From assembly GCF_004341515.1 (NCBI RefSeq), contig NZ_SLZF01000003.1, forward strand, positions 726,768 to 790,767: a stretch of 64,000 bases of DNA, in the 5' to 3' direction. The notes beneath the pieces are model-generated. The model had not been told where the DNA came from, searched no databases, and worked only from the letters and a program-made list of their open reading frames with translations. The position numbers were made by a program, and so were the translations under genes. The stretch comes from Allobosea sp. BK604. GTDB lineage: Bacteria; Pseudomonadota; Alphaproteobacteria; Rhizobiales; Beijerinckiaceae. Positions 52,667 through 61,777 of the stretch are shown one piece after another; the first letter of the stretch is position 1; each line of letters starts with the position of its first letter.

Positions 52667-54580
52667 TCACTCGTAGAAATACTGCTCCGGGCTGGTCGGG
52701 CCGGGCGTCATGTAGAACAGCGTATCCGGCATGATTTCCGGGACGTTGCGCATGTTGCTCTTCACGACCCCATAATTGTCGGCCTCCATATTGGTGCCGA
52801 TCACGTAGAACTGGTCGCGGGTGATCGCGAGGATCTTCTTCATCACCTCGAATTGCGCGGCGGTACCCGGCGTCTTTTGCATCTGCACATAGAGCGCCTG
52901 CTGCTGCTTCGCCGGCTCCGGCGGCTCCTCCGCATTCGGGTCGTTGGGGTTCTGGAAATAGATGCCCCAGGCCGAGCCGAAGGCAGCCTGATTCTCATAG
53001 GGGAAGTACCATTTCGGATCGAGCAGGCCGAGGAAGTCGTAGCCGCCGCCGCCGATCCAGACCAGGCCGTCCTGCTCATTGGCGAGCATGCGGGCGAAGG
53101 CGAAGGATTCCTCCACCGCGCGCACCTGCATCTCGATGCCGACCGCGGCCCAGTATTTCCTGATCAGCTCGAGCGCATCGATCTGGTAGCGCCGCGAGGT
53201 CGCGGCATCGATGGCGAAGGAGATGCGCTTGCCGTCCGGCCCGAGCCGGAAATTCTGCCCGTCGCGCTTGGTGTAGCCGGTCTTGTCGAGCATCTCGTTG
53301 GCGGCCTTGGGATCGTACTTGGTGTACTGGGTCGCCATCTGCTCGTCATAGAGCGCGGTGCCGGGCCGCGGCGCCGCCTGATAGGGCTGCGACTGGCCGG
53401 CATAGATCAGGTCGTTCAGTTCCTCGCGGTTGATCGCCAGCGAGAGGCCGACGCGGAACTCCTTCTTGCGGAAGACCTCGCGCAGCACCGGGTTCTTGCT
53501 GGTCTGGTTCAGCGCGATGCACATCGCGTTCGACCAGGCCGGCTGCGCCTTGAACAGGCGGTAGCCGCTGCGCTCGCGGTTCTGGGCCAGCACGATCCGC
53601 GTCTCCAGCCCGTTCAGGCGCTGGTTCTGCATGTCGAGCTCGCCATTGATCGCCTTCAGCACGATCGCCTGCGTGTCGCCCATGATGTCGAAGGTGACGC
53701 GGTCCATATAGGGCAGCTGCTGCCCGTTCGGGTCGACCTTGAAATAATAGGGATTGCGCTCGAGCACGACCTGCGTGGTGCCGCCATAGGGCACGGTCAG
53801 CCGCCAGGGATCGAGCACCGGCCGGCCGGTATCGCGCCAGCGGCCGGGGAAGCTGGTCTTGTTCAGGAACAGCGCCGACCAGTTTGCCGCCTTGGCGTCC
53901 GCGACGAGCTTGTCGATGCCCTCGGGATTGTACTTCTTATGGAATTGCTTGAGGTAATGCGCCGGCGCGGCCGCCAGAATGTCGGAGCCGAAGGTCGTCG
54001 CCATGTTCTCGAGCAGCATGCCGTTCGGCCCGGTGAATCGGAACTTCACCGTGTTGTCGTCGATCTTCTCGACGATGACCGGGTCGTTGCCGCTGCGCAG
54101 CCAGCGCGGCACCGACGGTGTCAGCTCCTTGTTCATCAGCACGTCCTGGTACCAGAACATGATGTCGTCGGCGTTGAACGGCGCGCCGTCCGACCAGCGC
54201 GTGCCCTTGCGCAGATGGAAGACGTATTCGGTGCCGTCAGGCTTGATATCGACCTTCTCGGCGACATCCGGCACGACCTCGGTCCAGGCCGCGTTCCAGC
54301 GCACAAGCCGGGTATAGCCGATGGAGCGCTCGATCAGGGAATCCGTGCCGCCCATCAGGGCCTGGCGCCAGGTGCCGCCATATTTTCCGGCTTTCTCGAC
54401 CGGCTTCAGCACCAGCGGCTTCTCGGGCAGGCGCTGTTCGACCGGCGGCAGCTTGCCGGCCTTGACCTGCTCGGCCAGCGCCGGGGCCTCCTTGTACTCG
54501 GCGGCGACCGCCGCGCCCGCCCAGGCCATGATCAGAGATATGGCGGCGCCACGCAGCGCGCGCTCGCAGAAACGTCCCAT
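52667..54580 (-). CDS. Opp-type ABC transporter substrate-binding protein
   Basis: About 637 residues of the SBP_bac_5 family. A signal peptide (about 1-28) ends near AGAAVAAEYK. The family motif appears as LRKGTRWSDGAPFNADDIMF. The large size and the C-terminal aromatic-rich part (QAAFGSAWGIYFQNPNDPNA) resemble oligosaccharide-binding members more than di- or tripeptide binders. The ATG at 54580 follows GGAGGAAGCG. It heads the operon ending with the GH39 gene, so a uronate-containing oligosaccharide is a likely ligand. Confidence 0.9.
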   Translation of the reverse strand: MGRFCERALRGAAISLIMAWAGAAVAAEYKEAPALAEQVKAGKLPPVEQRLPEKPLVLKPVEKAGKYGGTWRQALMGGTDSLIERSIGYTRLVRWNAAWTEVVPDVAEKVDIKPDGTEYVFHLRKGTRWSDGAPFNADDIMFWYQDVLMNKELTPSVPRWLRSGNDPVIVEKIDDNTVKFRFTGPNGMLLENMATTFGSDILAAAPAHYLKQFHKKYNPEGIDKLVADAKAANWSALFLNKTSFPGRWRDTGRPVLDPWRLTVPYGGTTQVVLERNPYYFKVDPNGQQLPYMDRVTFDIMGDTQAIVLKAINGELDMQNQRLNGLETRIVLAQNRERSGYRLFKAQPAWSNAMCIALNQTSKNPVLREVFRKKEFRVGLSLAINREELNDLIYAGQSQPYQAAPRPGTALYDEQMATQYTKYDPKAANEMLDKTGYTKRDGQNFRLGPDGKRISFAIDAATSRRYQIDALELIRKYWAAVGIEMQVRAVEESFAFARMLANEQDGLVWIGGGGYDFLGLLDPKWYFPYENQAAFGSAWGIYFQNPNDPNAEEPPEPAKQQQALYVQMQKTPGTAAQFEVMKKILAITRDQFYVIGTNMEADNYGVVKSNMRNVPEIMPDTLFYMTPGPTSPEQYFYE

Positions 54581-54625
54581 CGCTTCCTCCAATGCGCCTT
54601 CTGGTCGGGCCGGGCGCTATGGTGG

Positions 54626-54650
54626 ATACGTTATCGTTATCGTTATTTCG
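54626..54650. promoter_or_regulatory. Candidate LacI operator upstream of the Opp operon
   Basis: A direct array GTTATC-GTTATC-GTTAT lies about 46 bases upstream of the binding-protein start. The core ATCGTTATCGT recurs at 54783-54793 just before the lacI-type gene. Repetition on both sides of the divergent promoter suggests binding by the LacI-family product, possibly with looping. Confidence 0.55.
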
Positions 54651-54723
54651 CCGTCAAGCCTGCAGGGAACATATATCGCCCCCTCATGCCAGCGCGGCAT
54701 AATCCGCCCGAGCGAGCGCCATT

Positions 54724-54739
54724 TCTCGCATCTGCGAGA
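54724..54739. promoter_or_regulatory. Palindrome in the divergent promoter
   Basis: TCTCGCA-TC-TGCGAGA is a perfect 7-2-7 inverted repeat midway between the two GTTATC-type sites. It may be an additional operator or part of a promoter. Confidence 0.4.
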
Positions 54740-54780
54740 TATCATTGCCTGACGTGACTGGAATAATTCCTCTGGCAAAG

Positions 54781-54799
54781 GATATCGTTATCGTGAAAT
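54781..54799. promoter_or_regulatory. Candidate LacI operator before the lacI-type gene
   Basis: GATATCGTTATCGTGAAAT lies 10 bases before the regulator start and shares ATCGTTATCGT with 54626-54650. Its position predicts autorepression. Confidence 0.5.
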
Positions 54800-54808
54800 A
54801 ATGCCTCT

Positions 54809-55873
54809 ATGGATGTGAAACCACCCTTGCGTGCGCCGACCGTCACCGATGTCGCCGCTGCCGCCGGCGTCTCGCCGATGACGGTGTCGCGCGTGCTGAA
54901 TGGCCGCGGCGGGGCGGGAGAGGAGACACGCCGGCGCGTGCTCGAGGCGGCGCAGGCGCTGAACTATCGCCCGAACGCCTTCGCCCAGAGCCTGAAGAAC
55001 GACCGCTCGAACACAGTCGGCATCATCGTGCCCGACATCGTCAACCCGTTCTTCCCCGAGATCATCCGCGGCGCCGAGCTCGTCGCCCGGCCGGCCGGCT
55101 ATACCTTGCTCTCCTGCAACGTGGTCGAGGATCCCGAGCGCGAGGAGGAGGTGCTCGGCACCTTGCTCGACAAGCGCGTCGACGGCGTCATCATCTGCAG
55201 CGCCCGCCTCGACGAGGAGCGGCTGCTGCGGGCGATCCAGCCGCATCGCGCCGTCGTCCTGATCAACCGTTCGGCGGCCAAGCGCTTCGCCGGCACCATC
55301 GAGGTCGATTACCGCGCCGGAGTCGAGGCCGTCGTCTCGCGGTTGATCGCGCAAGGCCGGCGCCGCTTCGTCTTCGCCGCCGGCCCGGCCTATTCCCATG
55401 GCGGCCGTAAGCGGCGGGAGGGCGTCGAGGCGGTCCTGTCCCGCCACGGGCTGTCGCTCGTCCATGATGTCCCGTGCACGCCCGACCTCCAGGGCGGCAT
55501 CGATGTTGCCGCCAGGCTGAAGCCGAGCGCGGCCGAGATCGATGCCGTGATCTGCTACAATGACCTGATCGCGCTCGGCCTGATGAAGCAGTTCGAAATG
55601 GCCGGCATCGCCGTGCCGGACCAGGTCGCGATCGTCGGCTGCGACGATATTCCGGCGGCCTCGCTGGTCTCGCCGCCGCTGACGACCTTGCGGATCGCCA
55701 AGCAGGATCTTGGCGAGATGGCGATGCGCATGCTGCTCGACCGGATCGCCGGCCGCAACGCCCAGCAGGGCATCGTCATCGAGCCCGACCTGATCCTGCG
55801 CGCGACCACGCCGGCCGATGCCGCCCAGTCCCATGCCGATGCCACGCGGGAACGCGCTGCTGCACCGATCTGA
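54809..55873 (+). CDS. LacI-family transcriptional regulator
   Basis: 354 residues. The helix-turn-helix and hinge helix are at the N-terminus (TVTDVAAAAGVSPMTVSRVL, then ALNYRPNAFAQSL). A periplasmic-binding-protein-like effector domain follows (GIIVPDIVNPFFPEIIRGAE) with the C-terminal block VGCDDIPAASLVSPPLTTLR. It is divergent from the Opp/GH39 operon and is its likely repressor, released by a sugar from the imported oligosaccharide. The ATG at 54809 gives the canonical start of the DNA-binding domain. Confidence 0.93.
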   Translation: MDVKPPLRAPTVTDVAAAAGVSPMTVSRVLNGRGGAGEETRRRVLEAAQALNYRPNAFAQSLKNDRSNTVGIIVPDIVNPFFPEIIRGAELVARPAGYTLLSCNVVEDPEREEEVLGTLLDKRVDGVIICSARLDEERLLRAIQPHRAVVLINRSAAKRFAGTIEVDYRAGVEAVVSRLIAQGRRRFVFAAGPAYSHGGRKRREGVEAVLSRHGLSLVHDVPCTPDLQGGIDVAARLKPSAAEIDAVICYNDLIALGLMKQFEMAGIAVPDQVAIVGCDDIPAASLVSPPLTTLRIAKQDLGEMAMRMLLDRIAGRNAQQGIVIEPDLILRATTPADAAQSHADATRERAAAPI

Positions 55874-55926
55874 AGGGTGACGAGCGGCCACCGGAACGGT
55901 CGCCACTCATGCTCATCCATAAAGAA

Positions 55927-55950
55927 AAGGGGCGCCTTTCGGCGCCCCTT
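55927..55950. terminator. Bidirectional terminator between lacI-type and RTX genes
   Basis: AAGGGGCGCC-TTTC-GGCGCCCCTT is a perfect 10-bp stem between convergent gene ends, 53 bases after the regulator stop and 23 bases after the RTX stop. A-rich and T-rich flanks allow use on both strands. Confidence 0.8.
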
Positions 55951-55973
55951 CGTCCTGTGTTGCTGCGCCCGGA

Positions 55974-58900
55974 TCAGGCGAAGCGGAAATCGTCGGCGGC
56001 AAGAGAGCCGAGCTGGGTGTGCTCCAGCGTGAGCGAGGTGTTGCCGTCGATGGAGAGCACGACGTCGTCGCCGACCTGAGCGGCCGTCGCCATCAGCGCG
56101 GTGAAGTCGTGAACCAGCGCGGCCGCGAACTCGATCACGTCGCCATTCCCTGCGAAATCGGTGATCGTGTCGTTGCCGAAGCCGGCCGCGAAGACGAAGT
56201 TGTCGTCGCCCGAACCGCCCGTGAGCACGTCGTTGCCGGCGCCGCCCTCGATATGGTCATCGCCCGAGCCGCCGCTGACGCTGTCATTGCCGAGGCCGCC
56301 GAGCAGGTGGTCGTCGCCCGAGCCGCCGGAGAGGACGTCGTCATCGGCGCCGCCGTCCAGGCTGTCATCGCCCGAGCCGCCATTCAGCGTGTCGAACCCG
56401 GCGCTGCCGGCGAGCGTGTCGTCGCCCGCGCCGCCGGTCAGCGTGTCGTTGCCGCCAGCGCCGTCGAGGCTGTCATCACCATTGCCGCCGGTCACCGTGT
56501 CGTTGCCGTCGCCGAACATCAGGTTCTCGATGTTGGTGAAGGTGTCGAAACCGATGCCGGCGCCGGAGACGTGGCCGGCAGCGAAGTCGACATAGATCGG
56601 GCCGGTAGCACGCGCCAGGAAGAGCGTGTCGAAGCCGTCGCCGCCATCGATCGTATCATTGCCCTCGTCGGCGAGGATCGTGTCGTCGCCGGCGCCGGCG
56701 TCGATCGTGTCGTTGCCGGACGAGGCGAAGATGTGGTCATTGCCTGCGCCGGCATGGATCACGTCGTCACCGAAGCTGGTGGTGATATCGTCATTGCCGT
56801 TGCCGGCGTCGACGGTGACCGCGCCGAGATAGTCGTTCATCGTGATACGGTCGTTGCCGTCGCCGAGCAGGATCGTGCCCTCGACATTCGAGCCGATATA
56901 GAGATTCACGACGTCGTCGCCGGCGCCCATGTCGATCGCCGAGCCGCCCATGGCCTTGATCGTGCCGGAGTTGCTCAGGACGTCGTTGCCGCCGCCCATC
57001 GCCAGGCCGCCGAGGATCCGGCCGGCGCTGCCGTTGATGATCTCGTCGTCATAGGTGCCGACAAGGTTGATCGCCTCGTTGCCGCGCAGATCGAAATGCG
57101 CCGCATCCGCCGGGAGGACGCCCTCGGGGCCGTGCCCGTCGCCGCGGATGGTGCCGTCGTTGACGATCAGGGTCTTGCCGAGCGCGTTGGCGTTGCCTGA
57201 ATTGTCGACCTGGATGCCGCGGCCGTAGCCGTAGATCTCGGCGCCGGCATTGTTGACGATGGTGCCGCCGCCGATGGCGATGCCTTCGGAGATGTTCGGC
57301 TCGCCATCGTGGTAGCCTTGGTGGCCGAGGCCGCGGATGGCGCCGTAGTTGGTGATCGTGGCGAGACCGTCGACGTCGATCGCGTCGCCGTCGCTATCGG
57401 CGAGCTCCGCCGAGCGGCCTTCCATCGTGCCCTTGTTGGTGACAGTAACGCGGTCCGCCTCCAAGCCCGAGTTGTCGATGTTAACGGCCGAGCCATTGCG
57501 GCCGATCATCGTGCCTTCGTTGTAGACGGTGACGGCCTTCTCACCGGTCACCGCATGCTTGGCACCTTCGAGCGTGCCGCCGGCATAGTTGTTGACCTTG
57601 CCGCCCGCGTCGCCCTGGAAGTCGATCAGGTCGCCGCCTCCGACGAGACCCGTCGCAGCGGTGATCAGTCCCCAGTTGTTCACGACGCCGTTCTCGCCGG
57701 GCCGGATCACGTCGGCGCTGTCGGTGCTGGTGCCGGCGTTGCGGATGATGCCGCCCGCCAGGTTGTTGATGACGCCATGGGCGCCATTGCCGTCGAAGCT
57801 GCGGAAATCGATCACGCGGCCGCTATCGCCGGCCTCGATCGTGCCGGAATTGTTGAGGGTGATGACCGCGCCCGCCGCCGCGTTGGCGTTCGGGGTGATC
57901 GGGCCGCGGATGACGCCGCCGGCCAGGTTGTTGAACGCCAGCGAGCCGGTGGCGCCAGCGGTGTTGGCGAGCACGCGGGTGGTGCCTTCGATCGTGCCGG
58001 CATTGTCGATGATGGCGTCGCCGCCGCCCTGCCAGGTGACCGCGGTGGCGGCAGTCAGCTTGCCGCCGGCCTCGATCGAGACATGGTCGTCATTGTCGAC
58101 GATGATGCCGCTGGTGATCGCAGCGCCGTTCTTGACGGTGATGGTCTCGTAATCGCCGGTCGCGGCGACCGTCCAGTTGCCGCTGGCGACGAGCAGGTTC
58201 TCGACATGGGCGACCGCGCCAAGGCTGCCGGTACCGGTGCCGAGGAGCTTGATCGTGTCGTCGCCTTCTCCGCCATCGGCATTGACGGCCGTGGTGCCAC
58301 CGGTGCTGACCTCGATCGTGTCGTCGCCCTCGCCGCCATTGGCGGTGTCGCCGGCGCCGACGACGATGCGGTCATTGCCCTCGCCGCCGGTGAGCGTGTT
58401 CACCTGAGCGTCGCCAATCAGCACGTCGTCGCCCATGCCGCCGATGACGTTCTCGATGCCGTTGAGCGTGTCGCGGCCGGCCTCGTCGCCCGTCGCGATG
58501 CCGCTCTGCAGGTCGACGGTGACGCCCGCGGTGTCGTCGGAATAATCGGCCGTGTCGGTGCCGGCGCCGCCGATGAGCGTGTCATTGTCTTCGCCGCCGA
58601 CGAGAACGTCGTTGCCGGCATCGCCGATCAGGATGTCGTCGCCGGCGCGGCCGATCAGGCGGTCATTGTCGTCGCCGCCCTGCAGGGCATCGTCGCCTTC
58701 GCCGCCGTCGATCACGTCGTCGCCCGCGCCGCCCTTGACGAGGTCATCGCCGCTGCCGGTGGTCACGGTGTCGTTGCCCGCGCCCGCGTCGATGTCCAGA
58801 TCGCCGTCGACCGCGGTCAGCACGTCATCGCCGGTGCCGAGCAGGATCTTGCCGTAGACGTTCGAACCTTCTTCGAGCGTGACGGTGTCATTGCCGGCGC

Positions 58901-59630
58901 CCATGTCGATCGCAGCGCCGTCGGTGGCGACAATCGCGCCGGAATTGATGAGCGTGTCGTTGCCGCCGAGCATCGCGACGCCGCCGACCAGGATCTCGCT
59001 GTTGTTCAGGTAGTCATCGGCATCGCTGAAGGCGGGAGCGGCGTTGTCGCCGATGTCGTCAGCCGGAACCTGCGCGGCGAGATCGTCGCCGGCAGGAGCC
59101 GAGCCGTCCTGCGCATGCTCGTCGCTGCCGGTGGGCGCGACGACATTGGCGTGGACGCGCGAGCGGAGGGTATCCGCGGCGGTCTCGCTGTCCATATTGA
59201 CGGAGGGCGGCTCATAGGCCGCGAAGGTCGAACCGGCATCGTGGATGCCGATCGACGGGTTGATGAAATCGTTGCTGAGTTCCGCCAGGAAGACCGGGGA
59301 GGTCGAGCTGCCGGTATAGGCCCGCAGCCCCTTGATGCTGCCGGTGATGTCGCTGACCGACTCGTCCTGCTGCTCGATCGTGCCGAGATTGCTGGTCGCC
59401 TCGCCCGAGGGGAGGCTGCTCATGGTGACGCGCGTGCCGGCTGCGATGTCGGCATTGGCCGTCCACGCCCAGCTCGCGGTCGCACCGCCGAACTCCAGGC
59501 CGTCCCAGCTGCCATTGGTGAAGTTGATCACGCTACCGGCGAGCACAGGCTCCAGGACGACGAAGGCGACGCCATCATCGGAATCAGCGCTGTAACCGAC
59601 GAAAGTAATGGAACCGGGGGCAAGAGCCAT
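55974..59630 (-). CDS. Large RTX (hemolysin-type calcium-binding) protein with beta-helix centre
   Basis: A 1218-residue acidic protein without signal peptide. Residues 1-165 form a non-repetitive domain (ITFVGYSADSDDGVAFVVLE). About 240-435 and 955-1155 are blocks of GGxGxDxLx nonapeptides that bind calcium and fold outside the cell. Between them (about 460-880) is a low-complexity series like NNSGTIEAG and NNLAGGVIRG, as in autotransporter beta-helices. The C-terminus SLAADDFRFA fits an uncleaved type I secretion signal. It lies divergent from the secretion ATPase and fusion protein. It is probably a surface or secreted structural or adhesive protein; no enzyme domain is visible. Confidence 0.88.
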   Translation of the reverse strand: MALAPGSITFVGYSADSDDGVAFVVLEPVLAGSVINFTNGSWDGLEFGGATASWAWTANADIAAGTRVTMSSLPSGEATSNLGTIEQQDESVSDITGSIKGLRAYTGSSTSPVFLAELSNDFINPSIGIHDAGSTFAAYEPPSVNMDSETAADTLRSRVHANVVAPTGSDEHAQDGSAPAGDDLAAQVPADDIGDNAAPAFSDADDYLNNSEILVGGVAMLGGNDTLINSGAIVATDGAAIDMGAGNDTVTLEEGSNVYGKILLGTGDDVLTAVDGDLDIDAGAGNDTVTTGSGDDLVKGGAGDDVIDGGEGDDALQGGDDNDRLIGRAGDDILIGDAGNDVLVGGEDNDTLIGGAGTDTADYSDDTAGVTVDLQSGIATGDEAGRDTLNGIENVIGGMGDDVLIGDAQVNTLTGGEGNDRIVVGAGDTANGGEGDDTIEVSTGGTTAVNADGGEGDDTIKLLGTGTGSLGAVAHVENLLVASGNWTVAATGDYETITVKNGAAITSGIIVDNDDHVSIEAGGKLTAATAVTWQGGGDAIIDNAGTIEGTTRVLANTAGATGSLAFNNLAGGVIRGPITPNANAAAGAVITLNNSGTIEAGDSGRVIDFRSFDGNGAHGVINNLAGGIIRNAGTSTDSADVIRPGENGVVNNWGLITAATGLVGGGDLIDFQGDAGGKVNNYAGGTLEGAKHAVTGEKAVTVYNEGTMIGRNGSAVNIDNSGLEADRVTVTNKGTMEGRSAELADSDGDAIDVDGLATITNYGAIRGLGHQGYHDGEPNISEGIAIGGGTIVNNAGAEIYGYGRGIQVDNSGNANALGKTLIVNDGTIRGDGHGPEGVLPADAAHFDLRGNEAINLVGTYDDEIINGSAGRILGGLAMGGGNDVLSNSGTIKAMGGSAIDMGAGDDVVNLYIGSNVEGTILLGDGNDRITMNDYLGAVTVDAGNGNDDITTSFGDDVIHAGAGNDHIFASSGNDTIDAGAGDDTILADEGNDTIDGGDGFDTLFLARATGPIYVDFAAGHVSGAGIGFDTFTNIENLMFGDGNDTVTGGNGDDSLDGAGGNDTLTGGAGDDTLAGSAGFDTLNGGSGDDSLDGGADDDVLSGGSGDDHLLGGLGNDSVSGGSGDDHIEGGAGNDVLTGGSGDDNFVFAAGFGNDTITDFAGNGDVIEFAAALVHDFTALMATAAQVGDDVVLSIDGNTSLTLEHTQLGSLAADDFRFA

Positions 59631-60037
59631 CTGGGGAATCCTTCAAACCAGGCGCAACGAAATGACCAACCGGGCGCACGGACGCGTCAGGTCGGACAGC
59701 TCACCGTCAGGGAGCCGTTGGCGCGCAATTGGACTCGACTCGATGACGGTTTGTTTACTCTTTCTTAACGAATGCAGAAATTTCAGCAGAGTATTGTGTC
59801 GGCAAATCAAATAACGGGGCGAACAGCCCAAAAATCCAGCTGTAGATCGCGTCTGGGCGCTCGATCCGGAATACAGAATAGTTAGCCGGATATAGCCTCT
59901 CACCCTGAATATGCAGCCGCGCTAGACATGGGATCGGGTCGGGCCGTGTCATTAAACCGACGCACAGGCCCGATACCGGCATCGCATTCGGGTGCCGTAT
60001 CCACGGTCGCTGTCGCGTTTGGTCTACGAGTTCACCG
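59631..60037. promoter_or_regulatory. 407-base divergent region between RTX and secretion genes
   Basis: No gene is supported. Part of it (59740-59910) is richer in A+T than its surroundings and presumably holds the promoter of the RTX gene. No palindrome or operator stands out. Confidence 0.4.
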
Positions 60038-61777
60038 TTGCTACCCAAATCTCCCCAAAATGCCGCGAGCGAGGCGCTGGCCTCGTGTCGTTCGGGCTTT
60101 CTCGCGGTGGCGCTGTTCTCAGCGCTGGTCAACATCCTGATGTTGACCGGGTCGCTCTACATGCTGCAGGTCTATGACCGGGTTCTGCCCTCGCGCAGCG
60201 TGCCGACCCTCATCGCACTCTCGATCATCGTCGCCGCGCTCTATATCCTGCTTGGCGTCTTCGACTGGCTGCGCCAGCGTATCCTGAGCCGGATCGGTGT
60301 CGCGCTCGACCGCAAGCTCGCCGAGCCGGTGGTCGGTGCCATCCTCGGCGCCCAGGTGCGCGGCGCTCCCAATGGCACGCAGCTTTCGCGCGATCTGGAC
60401 AGCGTGCGCAGCTTCCTCTCGGGGCTCGGGCCGACGACCCTGTTCGACCTGCCCTGGATCCCGCTCTATGGCGGCCTCTGCTTCCTTCTCCATCCCTATC
60501 TCGGCTGGACTCTGGTCGCCGGCGCGATACTGCTGATCCTGGTCGCGTTGCTGACCGAGGTGCTGACCCGCCGTCCGAGCGCCGAATCCTCGCGCATCGG
60601 CGCCGAACGCTCGGCGCTGCTCGAGGCGTCGCGGCGCAATGCCGAGGCCGTTGCCGCGCTCGGCATGGAGCGGCGCGTGAGCAAGCTGTTCGATCGCGTC
60701 AATGACCGCTATGTCGCGACTAATCTCGGCGCCTCCGATCTCTCGAGCGGCCTCGGCACCTTGTCGAAGACCGTTCGCTTCATGCTGCAATCGGCGATGC
60801 TCGGCATGGGCGCCTGGCTGGTGATGAACGACCAGGCCTCGTCGGGCGTGATGATCGCCTCCTCAATCCTCAGCAGCCGGGCGCTTGCCCCGATCGAGCT
60901 TGCCATCGGCAGCTGGCGGCCCTTCGTCGGCGCCCGCCAGGCCTGGCAGCGCCTGAAGACGGCCCTGGGCGAGACGCGCTCCCATCCGATGATCGCGCCG
61001 GACCGGCCGACGCAGCGGCTGACGCTCGAACATGTCTTCGTCGGACCGCCGGGCGGCCAGAGCCCTATCGTGAAGGATGCCGGCTTCGCGCTGAAGGCCG
61101 GCCAGGGACTCGCGGTCATCGGCCCCTCGGCCTCCGGAAAATCCAGCCTTGCCCGGGCGCTGGTCGGTGTCTGGCCGATCATGCGCGGCAGCCTGCGCCT
61201 CGACGGCGCCACACTCGAGCAATGGTCTCCCGAGCAGCGCGGCGCGATGATCGGCTATATGCCGCAGGACGTGCAGCTCTTCGCCGGCACCGTTGCCGAG
61301 AACATCTCCCGCTTCGATCCTCACATCAGCGAGGAGGCCGTGCTCGGCGCAGCGAAGGCGGCGGGCGCCTATGACATGATCCTCGGCTTGCCCAGGGGCT
61401 TTGAGACGCCGGTCGGCGAGGCCGGCGGTATCCTCTCGGGCGGCCAGCGCCAGCGTATCGCGCTTGCGCGCGCGCTCTACCGCGACCCGTTCCTGGTCGT
61501 ACTCGACGAGCCGAATGCCAATCTCGACGCAGAGGGCGACGCAGCGCTGACGGCCGCCATCGGCAGCGTGCGCGAACGCGGCGGCATCGTCGTCGTCATC
61601 GCTCACCGGCCCTCGGCATTGGCCGGGATCGACCTGGTGCTGATCCTCGCCGAGGGTCAGGTTCAGGCCTTCGGGCCAAAGGAAGAGGTTCTGCGCAAGA
61701 GCCTCGCGGCGACGCCGGGACCATCCGGCGTCAGCTTCGCAACCCCCAAGATCGTGGTGGCCGATGCGCGCGGTTGA
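60038..61777 (+). CDS. Type I secretion system permease/ATPase (PrtD/HlyB-like)
   Basis: 579 residues: membrane domain (about 20-310, with LMLTGSLYMLQVYDRVLPSR) and ABC ATPase with Walker A GPSASGKSS, signature LSGGQRQRIALARAL, Walker B LVVLDEPNANLD and H-loop IAHRPS. There is no N-terminal C39-like domain, as in PrtD/LipB-type exporters of RTX proteins. The family N-terminus begins shortly before residue 20, so the TTG at 60038 is the likely start. It exports the divergent RTX product through a TolC-type channel encoded elsewhere. Confidence 0.92.
   Translation: MLPKSPQNAASEALASCRSGFLAVALFSALVNILMLTGSLYMLQVYDRVLPSRSVPTLIALSIIVAALYILLGVFDWLRQRILSRIGVALDRKLAEPVVGAILGAQVRGAPNGTQLSRDLDSVRSFLSGLGPTTLFDLPWIPLYGGLCFLLHPYLGWTLVAGAILLILVALLTEVLTRRPSAESSRIGAERSALLEASRRNAEAVAALGMERRVSKLFDRVNDRYVATNLGASDLSSGLGTLSKTVRFMLQSAMLGMGAWLVMNDQASSGVMIASSILSSRALAPIELAIGSWRPFVGARQAWQRLKTALGETRSHPMIAPDRPTQRLTLEHVFVGPPGGQSPIVKDAGFALKAGQGLAVIGPSASGKSSLARALVGVWPIMRGSLRLDGATLEQWSPEQRGAMIGYMPQDVQLFAGTVAENISRFDPHISEEAVLGAAKAAGAYDMILGLPRGFETPVGEAGGILSGGQRQRIALARALYRDPFLVVLDEPNANLDAEGDAALTAAIGSVRERGGIVVVIAHRPSALAGIDLVLILAEGQVQAFGPKEEVLRKSLAATPGPSGVSFATPKIVVADARG

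Noticed and set aside
51527..54757. Very long plus-strand open frame opposite the Opp permease and binding-protein genes
   Set aside because: Arg/Ala/Gly/Glu-rich translation without family similarity; it is the antisense shadow of well-supported genes in high G+C DNA.
57309..59768. Long plus-strand open frame opposite the RTX gene
   Set aside because: Repetitive valine/alanine/aspartate translation mirrors the RTX repeats; no ribosome-binding site or recognisable domain.
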